Positions 16,595 through 25,529 of a stretch of DNA of 64,000 nt are shown piece after piece. Origin of the DNA: Actinomycetes bacterium (GTDB lineage: Bacteria > Actinomycetota > Actinomycetes > Actinomycetales > Demequinaceae); contig JAEYOR010000028.1 of NCBI GenBank assembly GCA_023411615.1, positions 1 to 64,000 of the forward strand. Reading direction: 5' to 3'. The position numbers and the translations under genes are program-made. The first letter of the stretch is position 1, and every line of letters begins with the position of its first letter. The notes under the pieces are model-generated. The model was not told where the DNA came from, made no database searches, and saw nothing but the letters and a program-made list of their open reading frames with translations.

Positions 16595-16835
16595 AGGGAC
16601 AATCCCCGCGCAGGTGTTTGGCGAGCCTGTCGTATTTCACTGACAACCCGTTTGCGGCACACACGTCGCTCAACTTGCGCATGTTCCAGCCGCCGAGGTG
16701 TCCGCGTGCTTTCTCGGCGACCTCAGCAAAGGCCGCACGGTCGTCGTCAGACTGACCTTCGAGCCAGTCGCGCACCGCGCAACGGCTACGTGGGTCCGGC
16801 GGCGGTCCTGCTGCCAGTGATGCCTTGAGCCCCAT
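16578..16835 (-). CDS. Small phage protein with possible DNA-binding helices
   Basis: The 85-residue product begins MGLKASLAAGPPPDPRSRCA. It continues with an acidic helix (GQSDDDRAAFAEVAEKARGH) and a helical segment that could form a helix-turn-helix (MRKLSDVCAANGLSVKYDRLAKHL). A GGAGG Shine-Dalgarno precedes the ATG. Similar proteins occur in many actinophages without known role; the DNA-binding idea is inferred from pattern only. Confidence 0.6.
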   Translation of the reverse strand: MGLKASLAAGPPPDPRSRCAVRDWLEGQSDDDRAAFAEVAEKARGHLGGWNMRKLSDVCAANGLSVKYDRLAKHLRGDCPCGPRG

Positions 16836-16859
16836 GTTGAACCTCCAGTTTCAATGGGC

Positions 16860-17135
16860 CTATGAGCCAAGCAACGCCCCGGCGCCACCGCCGAGGATTG
16901 TCCCCGCGCCTGCCGCGATCCATACGGCGCGTTCGAGGAAGCGCAGTCGCCGCTCGTAGTCGGCGTGTTTGGCGTCGTGGATCGCCTCTGCGTGTGTGCG
17001 CGTCTCGCGGTCGAGCCTGAGTTCGGCGGTGAGGGTTTGCACGTCGCCTCGAAGCGCTGTGATTTCGTTCTTCAAGGCGCCCTCAACTTTCGCCAGCTCG
17101 GTCGTCAACTGCTCCACGGTCGTCGGCGCGGCCAT
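16860..17135 (-). CDS. XhlA/holin-like coiled-coil membrane protein
   Basis: The 91-residue protein has an N-terminal amphipathic coiled coil (about residues 5-60, rich in Glu, Leu, Arg) and one C-terminal transmembrane segment (AVWIAAGAGTILGGGAGALL). That is the layout of XhlA-type lysis accessory proteins and single-span holins. It follows the endolysin by 6 bases, supporting a lysis role. With the two-helix protein at 15143-15358 it could form a two-component holin system. Confidence 0.65.
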   Translation of the reverse strand: MAAPTTVEQLTTELAKVEGALKNEITALRGDVQTLTAELRLDRETRTHAEAIHDAKHADYERRLRFLERAVWIAAGAGTILGGGAGALLGS

Positions 17136-17141
17136 GACGGG

Positions 17142-17825
17142 TTACACCGTGATTCCGAAGCCAGCGAGTTTGCCAATGGTGACCGGGCCGACGATGCCGT
17201 CAACCGTGATTCCGACGCGGCGCTGGAACTCTCGCACCCATGCGTCGGTTTGGTCGCCGTAGATGTTGTCCACTGCGATCAGCACGCCGCGCTTGACGCT
17301 GACCGACTTTGCGTAGGCGGGGAATGTCTTGCGTAGGCCGGCTTGGAGGCGACCGACGCGCGGACCCGCGGAACCTTTGCGCAACGGCAGGGCGTCAGTG
17401 CCGGTCGTGGCAGGCTTCGGGGCTTTAGTGTCACGCGCCACCTGATACTCGAAATGCCACGGCTCACCTTTGACGATGCCGCCGATCCAGCCATAGGCGG
17501 CACCGTGACTGCGGACCCATGTGCGTGCCGGTTCTGGCAGGTCGAGTGCAAGACCGGATTCGTGGCGTGACGTGCCAGGCACGCCGACAGGTCCAGCGGC
17601 CGACACGCGCACATACCGGGTGCCGCGCCAGCGACGCACATCACCGTAAGGGCCAGAGCCGGTCGCTTGAGGCTTGTACCGCGCCAAGAAAAGGTTGATC
17701 TGAGCCTGGGGGTCGCGGCCAGCGTCGGTGACACCGCCTGGACATCCGGCAGCGATCATGCGTGCGTATGAGTCGGCGGCGACGGCTTCAAGCCAGCGAG
17801 TGCCGGTGATGATCTTGCGGGCCAT
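17142..17825 (-). CDS. Endolysin: M15 (VanY-like) peptidase with peptidoglycan-binding domain
   Basis: The 227-residue lysin has an N-terminal peptidase M15 zinc domain with ligands His88 and Asp95 in SRHESGLALD and His124 in EPWH. After a linker (about residues 130-150) comes a PG_binding_1 domain with a Gly-Asp-Gln/Val-Asp-Gly pattern ending GITVDGIVGPVTIGKLAG. It should cleave cross-link or stem peptide bonds to release phage. No signal peptide is present, so a holin is needed. ATG 17825 has GGAGG seven bases upstream. A terminator-like hairpin lies just upstream. Confidence 0.88.
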   Translation of the reverse strand: MARKIITGTRWLEAVAADSYARMIAAGCPGGVTDAGRDPQAQINLFLARYKPQATGSGPYGDVRRWRGTRYVRVSAAGPVGVPGTSRHESGLALDLPEPARTWVRSHGAAYGWIGGIVKGEPWHFEYQVARDTKAPKPATTGTDALPLRKGSAGPRVGRLQAGLRKTFPAYAKSVSVKRGVLIAVDNIYGDQTDAWVREFQRRVGITVDGIVGPVTIGKLAGFGITV

Positions 17826-17845
17826 GATGATTCCTCCAATGAAAA

Positions 17846-17867
17846 AGCCCCGCACGGTGGCGGGGCT
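17846..17867 (-). terminator. Terminator between tail and lysis genes
   Basis: On the minus strand AGCCCCGC and GCGGGGCT form an 8-bp stem with a six-base loop followed by TTTTTC. It lies between the tail-fibre accessory gene and the endolysin and may lower lysis gene expression relative to tail genes. Confidence 0.75.
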
Positions 17868-17881
17868 GAGTTCGGTCAGGC

Positions 17882-18154
17882 TTACAGTGCGGTCGCTCCG
17901 AATAGGGCGATCTTCTCTTCGGGGGTCAGTCCGGCAGCAGATTCGATCTTCTCCAACCCGGATGCGCGGGCTTCTGCAATCGCAATCGCGTCCGGGTCCG
18001 GCTGGGGATCGGGGGCAGGGTCCGGGGTGTTGCCCTCAGCCAGCCACTCTTGATACGCCCGCCAGTCGCGGTTGTCATCACTGTCAGGGATGAAGGCCCC
18101 ATCGGTGAGGCGGACAACGCCGCCCTGCATCTCCTGATACTCGTTTGCAGTCAT
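17882..18154 (-). CDS. Small tail-fibre-associated protein
   Basis: The 90-residue protein contains VRLTDGAFIPDSDDNRDWRA followed by YQEWLAEGNTPDP, an Asp/Pro repeat and a helical C terminus. This is the pattern of short XkdW-like proteins found after tail fibres in many phages. The ATG overlaps the fibre gene stop as TGATG, so it is translationally coupled. Role in fibre assembly is inferred. Confidence 0.6.
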   Translation of the reverse strand: MTANEYQEMQGGVVRLTDGAFIPDSDDNRDWRAYQEWLAEGNTPDPAPDPQPDPDAIAIAEARASGLEKIESAAGLTPEEKIALFGATAL

Positions 18155-19152
18155 CACAACTCCGCATCGAAAGCGATGTATGAGTCCGTCGAGTTGGCAA
18201 GCAGGTCGTATGGACGAAACTGTGTCAACCCCGTTGATGTGGCCCGAACTTGGTGGGCGTTTGAGCCACTCCCCGAACCGAGCGTCAGGTCGCTCACGGT
18301 GTGAAGGTTCACGGCGTCAGTAAGACGCAAGCTGTTGAATGTGAGCGTGGGCGCGCCAATACGCATCCGCGTCAGCAGGGGGACCACGACGCGGGCACCC
18401 GTAGTGCTGAATGCGTACCCGAGCCCGAAACGGTCAGTCGTTGACCCGGCCTGGAAGCGCTGATAGTACCGTTGACACAACGCCAACTCTTCACCAAGCG
18501 GGCGAGGCGTGAAGGGTGTGGCGACCGCGCCACGCTCTAGTTTGACCTTGCCCACCACGGTGCCCGGGCCGAACACTGCGGTCACGTCGTTGGTGCCGTC
18601 AAGGGCGACCGTGACTGGCGACGTCGCCAGGGTCGGCTCGGAGTCGTTAGAGTTGTAGAGCGCGGCCTGAGACGTTCCCGGCCATGAAAGCGTGTAGGTG
18701 TCGGCGGGGAAGTCGGTCGCCTCTAGTTCCGTCTCCAGAGTCGCGCCCGATGGGATGGTGACAGTGCGCACGCCGCCCGAATCCGACCACGTGAACGAGC
18801 CCGTAGTCCCCGCGCGCCAGCGGTCGAGGAAGTAAGCGCCCGCCGTGACGCTCGCGCCGGACGTTGCCCCCCGCTGATTCACCCGGAAGCCACCGTTGAC
18901 GAGGAGGTTCGGGTGGATCGCCTGGCCTCCCTGACGGCCGATGATGACCGCCTGACCAACAGGCGAAATCTCCATCCGCACAACGTCATTGACGTCAAGG
19001 TCAGCGACCAACGTCGTCGGCGTGATGTTGAGCGGGTCCGTCTCGCCTGCAACACGCACCCGCAGCGGTGACGTTTGTGTGACAACCGCCCACACAAGAC
19101 GCGACCCACGCGGCGGTGCTTTCGGTGTGAACGCGGCCACAAGATCAGTCAC
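18154..19152 (-). CDS. Tail fibre / receptor-binding minor tail protein
   Basis: The 332-residue protein has an N-terminal beta domain (residues about 1-75) ending near GQAVIIGRQGG. It continues with NLLVNGGFRVNQRG, a jelly-roll-like domain, the KLERGAVATPFTPRPLGEEL segment common in phage fibres, and a C-terminal beta domain. It probably contacts the host surface. It overlaps the tail-hub gene by 8 bases and the small accessory gene by 3. Confidence 0.7.
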   Translation of the reverse strand: MTDLVAAFTPKAPPRGSRLVWAVVTQTSPLRVRVAGETDPLNITPTTLVADLDVNDVVRMEISPVGQAVIIGRQGGQAIHPNLLVNGGFRVNQRGATSGASVTAGAYFLDRWRAGTTGSFTWSDSGGVRTVTIPSGATLETELEATDFPADTYTLSWPGTSQAALYNSNDSEPTLATSPVTVALDGTNDVTAVFGPGTVVGKVKLERGAVATPFTPRPLGEELALCQRYYQRFQAGSTTDRFGLGYAFSTTGARVVVPLLTRMRIGAPTLTFNSLRLTDAVNLHTVSDLTLGSGSGSNAHQVRATSTGLTQFRPYDLLANSTDSYIAFDAEL

Positions 19153-20206
19153 TGATGACCTCCCGCAATGTCAACTCCGACAGCCCCGACGCGGACAACT
19201 CCACAGTCCGTGACGTGATGATGTGACGGCCACTCACACCGTTAGCCGAGTCCTCAAACTCAACGGCGTCGTTGAACCACACCGGCAACGTGAGGCCGGT
19301 AACCGTTGCAGCCCCAGCGACCGACATATGCTCCGTCAGCCGTCGCGCCGCATACGCTTCCAACGTTCCCAAGTCGGCGGCATCAACATCTTCAACATCG
19401 GCCCACACCTCGCCGCGATGCACTGTTGACAGTGGAGAGTTCGGGTCGTCATTGCGCGCCACGGCAGTGAGTGGGTCCTCGTCATGTTCCGCGCGTGCCC
19501 GAACCGGCACCACGTTGGGGACGTTCAAGTCCCGCGCGTGTGGGTAGGTCGGCACAATGACGCGCGTTTCACCGTCGAAGCGCCAAGCAATCGGACGGGT
19601 GCTGGCGCGCGTGGACGGTTCAAGGCGGTACTGGCCGCGACTGTCCGAAAACAGGGAGAAGAAGCCTCCCGCGATCGCAAGGTCATTGATGATGCGCAGA
19701 CGTGACGTGTGCGGCTCCCACACGCGGTCTACGGCAAGCACCGCATCGGAGTCGCTGATCGCACCGACCGGTTCACCCGCACCGGTAATCAGATCTCGCA
19801 CAGCCTGAGCGATGTTCGTGCCGGCCGCGAGCGAGTACGTGTGCGGGATGCCTTGCCGCGCAAGGATTGTTTCGCGCGACAGCAGCGGAATCTTCGCCGT
19901 CGCACCAGTGGGGGCGTGCGTCCATTCCGACACGTGAGGCACCCACACGCCCATGCCGATCTGCACGGGCTCGCCACCATCGAGCGGATGCACGGCCAAC
20001 GTGATACGGATGCGTGCCGTCAACCAGTCAACGTCTTGGCCGTCACGCAAATACAGGATGTCTCCGCGACCCTTCACCGACTGGTTCGCAGTCCAGGTCA
20101 GTCGGCCGCCGGGACGTGCGCCCGTCAGCAGGCCAAGGACCGCGCCAGTTCGGTCGAGCAGTTCATACGTCCACTCTTGGCGGCGATGCCCGGTCAACAC
20201 GCTCAC
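19145..20206 (-). CDS. Minor tail protein, tail-hub (Gp37-like)
   Basis: The 353-residue protein begins with a beta-rich domain (HRRQEWTYELLDRTGAVLG) and continues with the hub-like segment RDLITGAGEPVGAISDSDAV and a C-terminal SELTLREVISD. This is typical of siphovirus tail-tip hub proteins that join the distal tail to fibres. It lies between the FN3 tail protein and the fibre and overlaps both genes by 4-8 bases. Confidence 0.7.
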   Translation of the reverse strand: MSVLTGHRRQEWTYELLDRTGAVLGLLTGARPGGRLTWTANQSVKGRGDILYLRDGQDVDWLTARIRITLAVHPLDGGEPVQIGMGVWVPHVSEWTHAPTGATAKIPLLSRETILARQGIPHTYSLAAGTNIAQAVRDLITGAGEPVGAISDSDAVLAVDRVWEPHTSRLRIINDLAIAGGFFSLFSDSRGQYRLEPSTRASTRPIAWRFDGETRVIVPTYPHARDLNVPNVVPVRARAEHDEDPLTAVARNDDPNSPLSTVHRGEVWADVEDVDAADLGTLEAYAARRLTEHMSVAGAATVTGLTLPVWFNDAVEFEDSANGVSGRHIITSRTVELSASGLSELTLREVISD

Positions 20207-22419
20207 GCCGCGACCTCATCAATGGTGAACGCAACATCGCCAAGGATCACCCATGACGACACGCCCGTGACAGGCGAGATTGAGCCGTGCTCGATGCGCA
20301 GGCCAGTGGAGTCGCGCCAACCAACAATCGTGCCCGCCTGCGCCGCCTCAGCAAAATCATCGAAGCTCGACGTGAGGCCGACCACCGTCGCGCCTTGCAC
20401 TTGCAGACGATCCGTCAGGGCGTCGCCAACGAGCAGTGTGGGGCGGTTCGTGTGCGCGAGTTGCACCAATGCACGTTCACGACCAGCCTCACGCCCGAAC
20501 TGTTGACCACCAAGAAGCCGCGCCGAGCCGGACATGCCAGGCCCGAACGTCACATACGAATACTGTGTGTCCACCGTGAGGGTGACGGGTGTGTTCGTCG
20601 CGGCAGCACCAATGGCTGAGTAGCCGATGATGCGGTACTCAGACTCGCCCACAATGTGAGCCATCGGGTCATACGTCAGGGTGTTCGGCTCGAGGCCCGT
20701 GAAGATCGTCACCCACTCACCACCGCCGATGCGACGCTGAATGTCTATTGCCGCCACCTCATCGGTGACATCCTCGACAGTGCCGTCCGCCTCAGTCTGA
20801 ATGTAGGCGCGGCCCGTCTCCTCATCGAATGTGACCGTCGCCGTCACTGCGGCAGGGGGCAGGTACTCAACATCGAACGGAGCGGTGTCAGCAAGTGACC
20901 ACAAGCCCGCCGAGTCCTGCACCTCCACCGCGACGGTGTACGACGCACCGTCGGCGACCAGCGTCGTGAAAGTCACAGAGTCAGTCGCACCAGCGCCGGA
21001 GATCGTCTCGATCACGCCGCCACCGTTGGACAACGTTGCACGCCACGCCGCCTGCGTTGCTGACGCCGCCGAAAAGAACGCCCACTCCGCTGTCACTGTT
21101 GCAGACGTGACTGTTGCACCAGGAGCGCTCAACGTGACCGTGGGGCGCGTTGACATCGCGACCGTCGCGGTTGCTGACCACGGCGAAGCGCCCGTACCGT
21201 CCGAACCGCCAGTCGTGGCCGCACCCCACGTGCGCACCTGCCACTCAACCGAATCGCCCGACGCATACGTCCCACCCGTCAATGTCCACGAGGACGTGGC
21301 AGATGTGACAGCCGTGACCGTTGTCCACGAGCCGCCCGACTTGCGGTGGCGGACCTGAAACTTCGTTTGCGCCGTCGTGTCCACAGGGTTATGGGTCCAC
21401 GCCAACGTCGCACCCTCGCCCGCATCGGCGGCAACACCATTAGGCGACAAGCCAGTAGGTGCGTTCGGCGCGGTGAGAAGCTGGACCACACCCGACGCGA
21501 CATAGCCCGAGTACAACGTGGCGCCAACAGTGGACTTGGCGCGCACCTCATACTGGTGTGTCTGAGCCGCGTTAGGGGACGTGTGCGTGTACGTGCCAAG
21601 CCCCGAGCTGACTGTTGCGAGCAGTGTCCGAGCGCCCCCATTAGGCTTGTCGTACACCTCAAACTGAACGTTCATGCCAGACGACTGGCCCTCAGTGAAC
21701 GTCACAACAATGTCAGTGCCAGACTTCGCCGCCGACACACTCGTGGGCGCGGCAGGTGTCGTCTGCACGGCGCTCGACGCCGCAGACGTCGTAGAAGCCG
21801 TCGTGTTGACCGCGACCACCCGATACTGGTAGCGACGATTCGCAACAGTGGTGTTGTCCGTGTACGACGACGCCGAACCTGACACGCCGTCAGCAATCGT
21901 CACCCACGAGCCGCCAGCGTTGTCCCACCGCTGAACGCGCTGAGACAAGTACGGAGCTGACGTGCCGGTGCCACCCGTTGAGTTGTTCGTCCACGCCACC
22001 GTGTGCTGTGTATTGCTGACACGTGTCGCCGTCACACTCGTAGGTGCGGCAGGCGCTGAATACGGGCGAGCCGGGACAGAATAGTCCGACGTTGCCGAAA
22101 GCGTGGTTCCCCAATACTCAACCCCCGACCACACCGCCGTCACACTGAGGGGGGTGGCCGCGCCATATGCGCGAGACACAACGATGAAGCTCTCCCACAC
22201 CGGAGTCGCGGAGTAGGCACCGTTCAACGCGAGCGTTCCCGAGCGCGACCAGTTGCCGCTCACTGCAAGGCTGTTCGACCCGTCAACCACATTGTTCGAC
22301 GTGAGCCAGAGTTCCCCGCGAACCGTATAAGAAGCGTCGGAGATCGAGGTAACCGAAATAATGAGGTCAAAATACGACGTGCCACCGTTGGCCGTATTGC
22401 TGCGAGTAACATGCGCCAT
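20203..22419 (-). CDS. Minor tail protein with fibronectin type III repeats
   Basis: The 738-residue protein has an N-terminal beta sandwich (residues about 1-110) followed by at least three FN3-like repeats that begin APAAPTSVTAT, TPAAPTSVSAAK and APNAPTGLSPNG, then a C-terminal tail-attachment domain. Such proteins sit at the distal tail and probably help adhesion. I chose ATG 22419 because it lies one base after the tape-measure stop and has GGGAGGGG upstream; the longer frame intrudes into that gene. Confidence 0.8.
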   Translation of the reverse strand: MAHVTRSNTANGGTSYFDLIISVTSISDASYTVRGELWLTSNNVVDGSNSLAVSGNWSRSGTLALNGAYSATPVWESFIVVSRAYGAATPLSVTAVWSGVEYWGTTLSATSDYSVPARPYSAPAAPTSVTATRVSNTQHTVAWTNNSTGGTGTSAPYLSQRVQRWDNAGGSWVTIADGVSGSASSYTDNTTVANRRYQYRVVAVNTTASTTSAASSAVQTTPAAPTSVSAAKSGTDIVVTFTEGQSSGMNVQFEVYDKPNGGARTLLATVSSGLGTYTHTSPNAAQTHQYEVRAKSTVGATLYSGYVASGVVQLLTAPNAPTGLSPNGVAADAGEGATLAWTHNPVDTTAQTKFQVRHRKSGGSWTTVTAVTSATSSWTLTGGTYASGDSVEWQVRTWGAATTGGSDGTGASPWSATATVAMSTRPTVTLSAPGATVTSATVTAEWAFFSAASATQAAWRATLSNGGGVIETISGAGATDSVTFTTLVADGASYTVAVEVQDSAGLWSLADTAPFDVEYLPPAAVTATVTFDEETGRAYIQTEADGTVEDVTDEVAAIDIQRRIGGGEWVTIFTGLEPNTLTYDPMAHIVGESEYRIIGYSAIGAAATNTPVTLTVDTQYSYVTFGPGMSGSARLLGGQQFGREAGRERALVQLAHTNRPTLLVGDALTDRLQVQGATVVGLTSSFDDFAEAAQAGTIVGWRDSTGLRIEHGSISPVTGVSSWVILGDVAFTIDEVAA

Positions 22420-22420
22420 A

Positions 22421-24895
22421 TCAGACCGCCCCTCCCTGCTGACCAGCAAGCGTCAAAGTGGAAGCCAACTCATCAAGCGACAAACGCGCACCCGTCCTCA
22501 CCGCACGAGCCACACCATCCACAACCTGGGCAATCTGATAGTCAGAAAGCGAGGCAGTGAGAGGGGATGAGTCGGAGCGGGAGGCGACAGGGGCTACCAC
22601 GCCGACACCGCCACCAGTCGCATAGCCGCGCACGACCGCACGCCGCAAGTCCTCAATCGCGCCATGACCGCCCGCCGCAGCGACCTCACGCGCCGTCCAA
22701 ACGTGCTCACCGTTCGACAGCCACGCAGGAATCGAGTCAGACGTGCCAGTGCCGGGGCCGAAAACAGGGCCACCATCAGCGAACGTGCTGCCGCCTGTCG
22801 TGTTGTAGCCGGAAACGGTGTAGCGGGTGGAGCCTTGCGACTTCTTCACCTCAGCGTTGAGCGCCCGCACCTGATCGAGCGCTGTCTGCAAACCGGGCGT
22901 CTCAAACTTCGTGTGAATCACCGACGGAATGAGGTTCATCTGATCCGCAAGCGCCGCCGCCTCCTCGGACGTGAGGCCCATTTGCGTGGCGGCGTCAATG
23001 AATGCCTGCCGACCCTCGTTCATGCGGTCGTTGAGTTCACCCGTGGTGACGCCAGCGGCAACACCCGAATCGATCCAGTCCCACGTCGCGTCGGCGATGT
23101 CCGCGAGCGCGTCGCGGTTCTCGCGGCCCATCTTCGTGTTCTCATCGAGAGTCTGATTGACCTCAATCAGGACGCCGTTCTCGTCATACAGTGCGACGGT
23201 CGCAACGTTTACCGCTTCGGCGTACTTGGTGAGGGCGTCCCATTCATCAAGTGCAACCCCCGACGCCTGGCGCGCAAGGTCGATCTGCTCCTTCAACGCC
23301 TCGTTATAGAGCTCTACAGCAGTGCGCGCCTCATCGGTGACAGCCACCACTTCCTCGGTTGCGTCGGCCGACTTGAGTTGGGCTTCCTTGGCGTCGTTGA
23401 AGGCGCCAACGGCCTTGTTGACCTCATCGTTCTGCTTGCCGATCGCATCTGAGACAATGTTGACCAGCGTTGAGTACTTAGGCAGAGCGCGAGACAACTC
23501 ACTCTGCGTCTCGAGCGAATCAATGTTGGCCCGCCGGTACGCATCGATCTGCGCGGTTACTCGCGCCTGAGCCTCAGCGTTCCCCAGCGCCGCATCGGTC
23601 AAGTCTTCGAGGTTCACACCGAGTTTCTTCGCGGCGTCCACAGCCCCAGACGAGACAAGCGAGTTGTACACGATTTGGCGCGAGTTCTCAGTGAGCGCAC
23701 CGGTCGCCTTATCGAGCGAGTCAACGAGCGCTTGATTCGCCTTCTGAGACTTCGATGTGCCAAGCGTGTACAGGCTGAATGCGGCCGTGGCAACGGCGAG
23801 AACGGCGCTGATCGCACCAAACGCCGTCGATGCCACCCTGATAGCCGTGGCCGCGCGCGGCGCAATAATCGACAACTGTTGGAACGCGGTGTACGTCGCA
23901 ACAATGCGCGGGGTCAAGACGAGGAACGTGCCGGACAACAAAGCGCCGACTGCAACAATCGCCCCGAACGCAACGGCCGTCGTCTTGACCCAATCGGGCA
24001 GGCCCTGCACCGCACGCATCACGTCGGCAAGGTTGTTCATCCACTCGACCAGCAGCCCGCCGCCATCAGGGTCAATGAGAGGTGTAGCGAACTCCGACGC
24101 GAGATCGCGCCACGCGGCCTTCACGCGGTCCATCGCGCCAACAAACGTGCTCTTCACGCCGGCAGCCGCACCACCAAAACGCTCCTGCATACCAGCGGCC
24201 AAAGCGTCGAGAGCGGCCTGCGCGTCAATAGTGCCCGCCGTAATCGCCTCACGAATCTCAGCACCCGTCATGTTCATCTGCGAGCCAATAAGGGTGGCCG
24301 CGTCAATGCCTCGGTTGCCGAACTCGCGCAAATCCGTCGCAGTGATCTTCGAGGTCGCCGAAATCTGCGACATGATGCGCACAACCTCGGAAAGGTCATA
24401 GTTCGAACCACCGAATGCAGCCACGGCATTCTGCGCCGCATCCAAATACGGAATGACCTTCTTTGTCTCAATACCAAAGCCGAGCATCTGCTGTTGAGCG
24501 CGAATGAATACGTCCTTCGCAAACGGACTCGTGCGAGCAAACTCGTCCAGCTTGTCCATTTGCGCATTCGCGGCCTGCGCATCACCCAGCAGCGTGCCAA
24601 GCGCCGCACGCGACTGCTGCTGCAAAGTGTTGTAAGCGATGCCCGTTTTGAGCGCCGCCGCACCAACAGCCGTGATCGCCGTACCCAAGCCGAGCATTGC
24701 CTGGCCGGCCGTGGTCCACGCCTGCCCATTGACCTGCGCAGACTGCACCATGCGGCCAAGGACGGTATCGATCTTTTGACCGTTGCGATCCGCCGCACCA
24801 AGCGCCTTGTCCGACGCCGACGCAGCCTCCGCCATCGCACGCTTGAAATCAGACACCTCAGCGCGAAGGCGAACAACAATCGTCCGGTCAGCCAT
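22421..24895 (-). CDS. Tail tape measure protein
   Basis: The 824-residue protein sets tail length and is ejected with DNA. The N terminus (MADRTIVVRLRAEVSDFKRA) is followed by a tape-measure domain with FARTSPFAKDVFIRAQQQM and ATDLREFGNRGIDAATLIG. Hydrophobic helices lie near residues 305-370, followed by long alpha-helical stretches and a Gly-rich C-terminal region. GGAGGTGA lies seven bases before the ATG. At about three bases of tail per residue it suggests a tail of roughly 120 nm. Confidence 0.92.
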   Translation of the reverse strand: MADRTIVVRLRAEVSDFKRAMAEAASASDKALGAADRNGQKIDTVLGRMVQSAQVNGQAWTTAGQAMLGLGTAITAVGAAALKTGIAYNTLQQQSRAALGTLLGDAQAANAQMDKLDEFARTSPFAKDVFIRAQQQMLGFGIETKKVIPYLDAAQNAVAAFGGSNYDLSEVVRIMSQISATSKITATDLREFGNRGIDAATLIGSQMNMTGAEIREAITAGTIDAQAALDALAAGMQERFGGAAAGVKSTFVGAMDRVKAAWRDLASEFATPLIDPDGGGLLVEWMNNLADVMRAVQGLPDWVKTTAVAFGAIVAVGALLSGTFLVLTPRIVATYTAFQQLSIIAPRAATAIRVASTAFGAISAVLAVATAAFSLYTLGTSKSQKANQALVDSLDKATGALTENSRQIVYNSLVSSGAVDAAKKLGVNLEDLTDAALGNAEAQARVTAQIDAYRRANIDSLETQSELSRALPKYSTLVNIVSDAIGKQNDEVNKAVGAFNDAKEAQLKSADATEEVVAVTDEARTAVELYNEALKEQIDLARQASGVALDEWDALTKYAEAVNVATVALYDENGVLIEVNQTLDENTKMGRENRDALADIADATWDWIDSGVAAGVTTGELNDRMNEGRQAFIDAATQMGLTSEEAAALADQMNLIPSVIHTKFETPGLQTALDQVRALNAEVKKSQGSTRYTVSGYNTTGGSTFADGGPVFGPGTGTSDSIPAWLSNGEHVWTAREVAAAGGHGAIEDLRRAVVRGYATGGGVGVVAPVASRSDSSPLTASLSDYQIAQVVDGVARAVRTGARLSLDELASTLTLAGQQGGAV

Positions 24896-24930
24896 TGCGT
24901 CACCTCCGAATCGCGGTCTACGGTGAGCGC

Positions 24931-25233
24931 ATGGAAGCGCTAGTGGTTCTATTGCTGTTGCTCGTGGTCGGCGGTTTTGTGTTCGCCGGGGTGCTCGGCT
25001 TTGGCCTATTCACACTCGGCGAGAAATCGCGCAAGAAAGCCACTGCGCGTGCGCACGAGTTCTTTGGCGACTTTGATGGGCGGGATCTCGTGCAGTTCCG
25101 CGTCAACATGGAGACGCCGGACGCGCAAACGATGATCGCCGGGGCGCACGAGCGCGGCTACACACTGACCTCGCGCACGGACCTAACCCCTGCTGGCGGT
25201 GCGTCCGACCTCGTTTTTGAGCGCCGCGCCTAG
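24931..25233 (+). CDS. Plus-strand membrane protein, candidate moron
   Basis: This 100-residue protein is the only plus-strand gene within the late region. It has an N-terminal helix (ALVVLLLLLVVGGFVFAGVL), a basic patch (KSRKKATARAH), and a small soluble domain ending TPAGGASDLVFERRA. Codon third positions look coding. A possible promoter (TTGCGT at 24895-24900 and TACGGT at 24919-24924, 18-base spacer) ends six bases before the ATG, so it could be leaderless and independent of late transcription. Its stop shares a CTAG with the convergent chaperone stop. A lysogenic role such as superinfection exclusion is plausible but unproven. Confidence 0.65.
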   Translation: MEALVVLLLLLVVGGFVFAGVLGFGLFTLGEKSRKKATARAHEFFGDFDGRDLVQFRVNMETPDAQTMIAGAHERGYTLTSRTDLTPAGGASDLVFERRA

Positions 25234-25529
25234 CCGTCAATGCGCACAAACATGCGCTGACCGGGAGGCGGCTCGCTTCCTTTCGCGTATGCCTCGCGGT
25301 GAGCCCGCTCATACTGTTCAAGCGCGTAATCCATGCGCGTCTCCACGCGAAAGCGCCCCACAGCGTCCATGCCGGTTGTCAGCCAATCTGGATAACCGGT
25401 CTCGGTGATGTGCCGCTCGAGCAGCAGCAGGCCCTCCATGAGGCCACGGTCACGCTCGCGCGATGGGGGAAGCCCCAAGTATTCGCTCGGTCGGATCGAC
25501 CAGGAGCGAGCCGCGTTCAACGACAGCAC
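25230..25529 (-). CDS. Tail assembly chaperone, downstream frame (gpT-like)
   Basis: This 99-codon frame follows the first chaperone frame and is probably made mainly as the C-terminal part of a -1 frameshift fusion. Shifting at the slippery site adds the residues IARQLWDRPGLV before this frame and yields a product of about 309 residues. A GTG overlapping the upstream TAG could also start it. The segment SWSIRPSEYLGLPPSRERDR, followed by helices, resembles the second chaperone ORF of actinophages. It binds the tape measure during tail assembly. Confidence 0.8.
   Translation of the reverse strand: MLSLNAARSWSIRPSEYLGLPPSRERDRGLMEGLLLLERHITETGYPDWLTTGMDAVGRFRVETRMDYALEQYERAHREAYAKGSEPPPGQRMFVRIDG

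Noticed and set aside
23675..24943. Plus-strand 422-codon open frame opposite the tape measure gene
   Set aside because: It is antisense to a clear tape-measure protein, is Arg-rich and low in complexity, and has no start signal. It is a shadow of GC-rich coding sequence.
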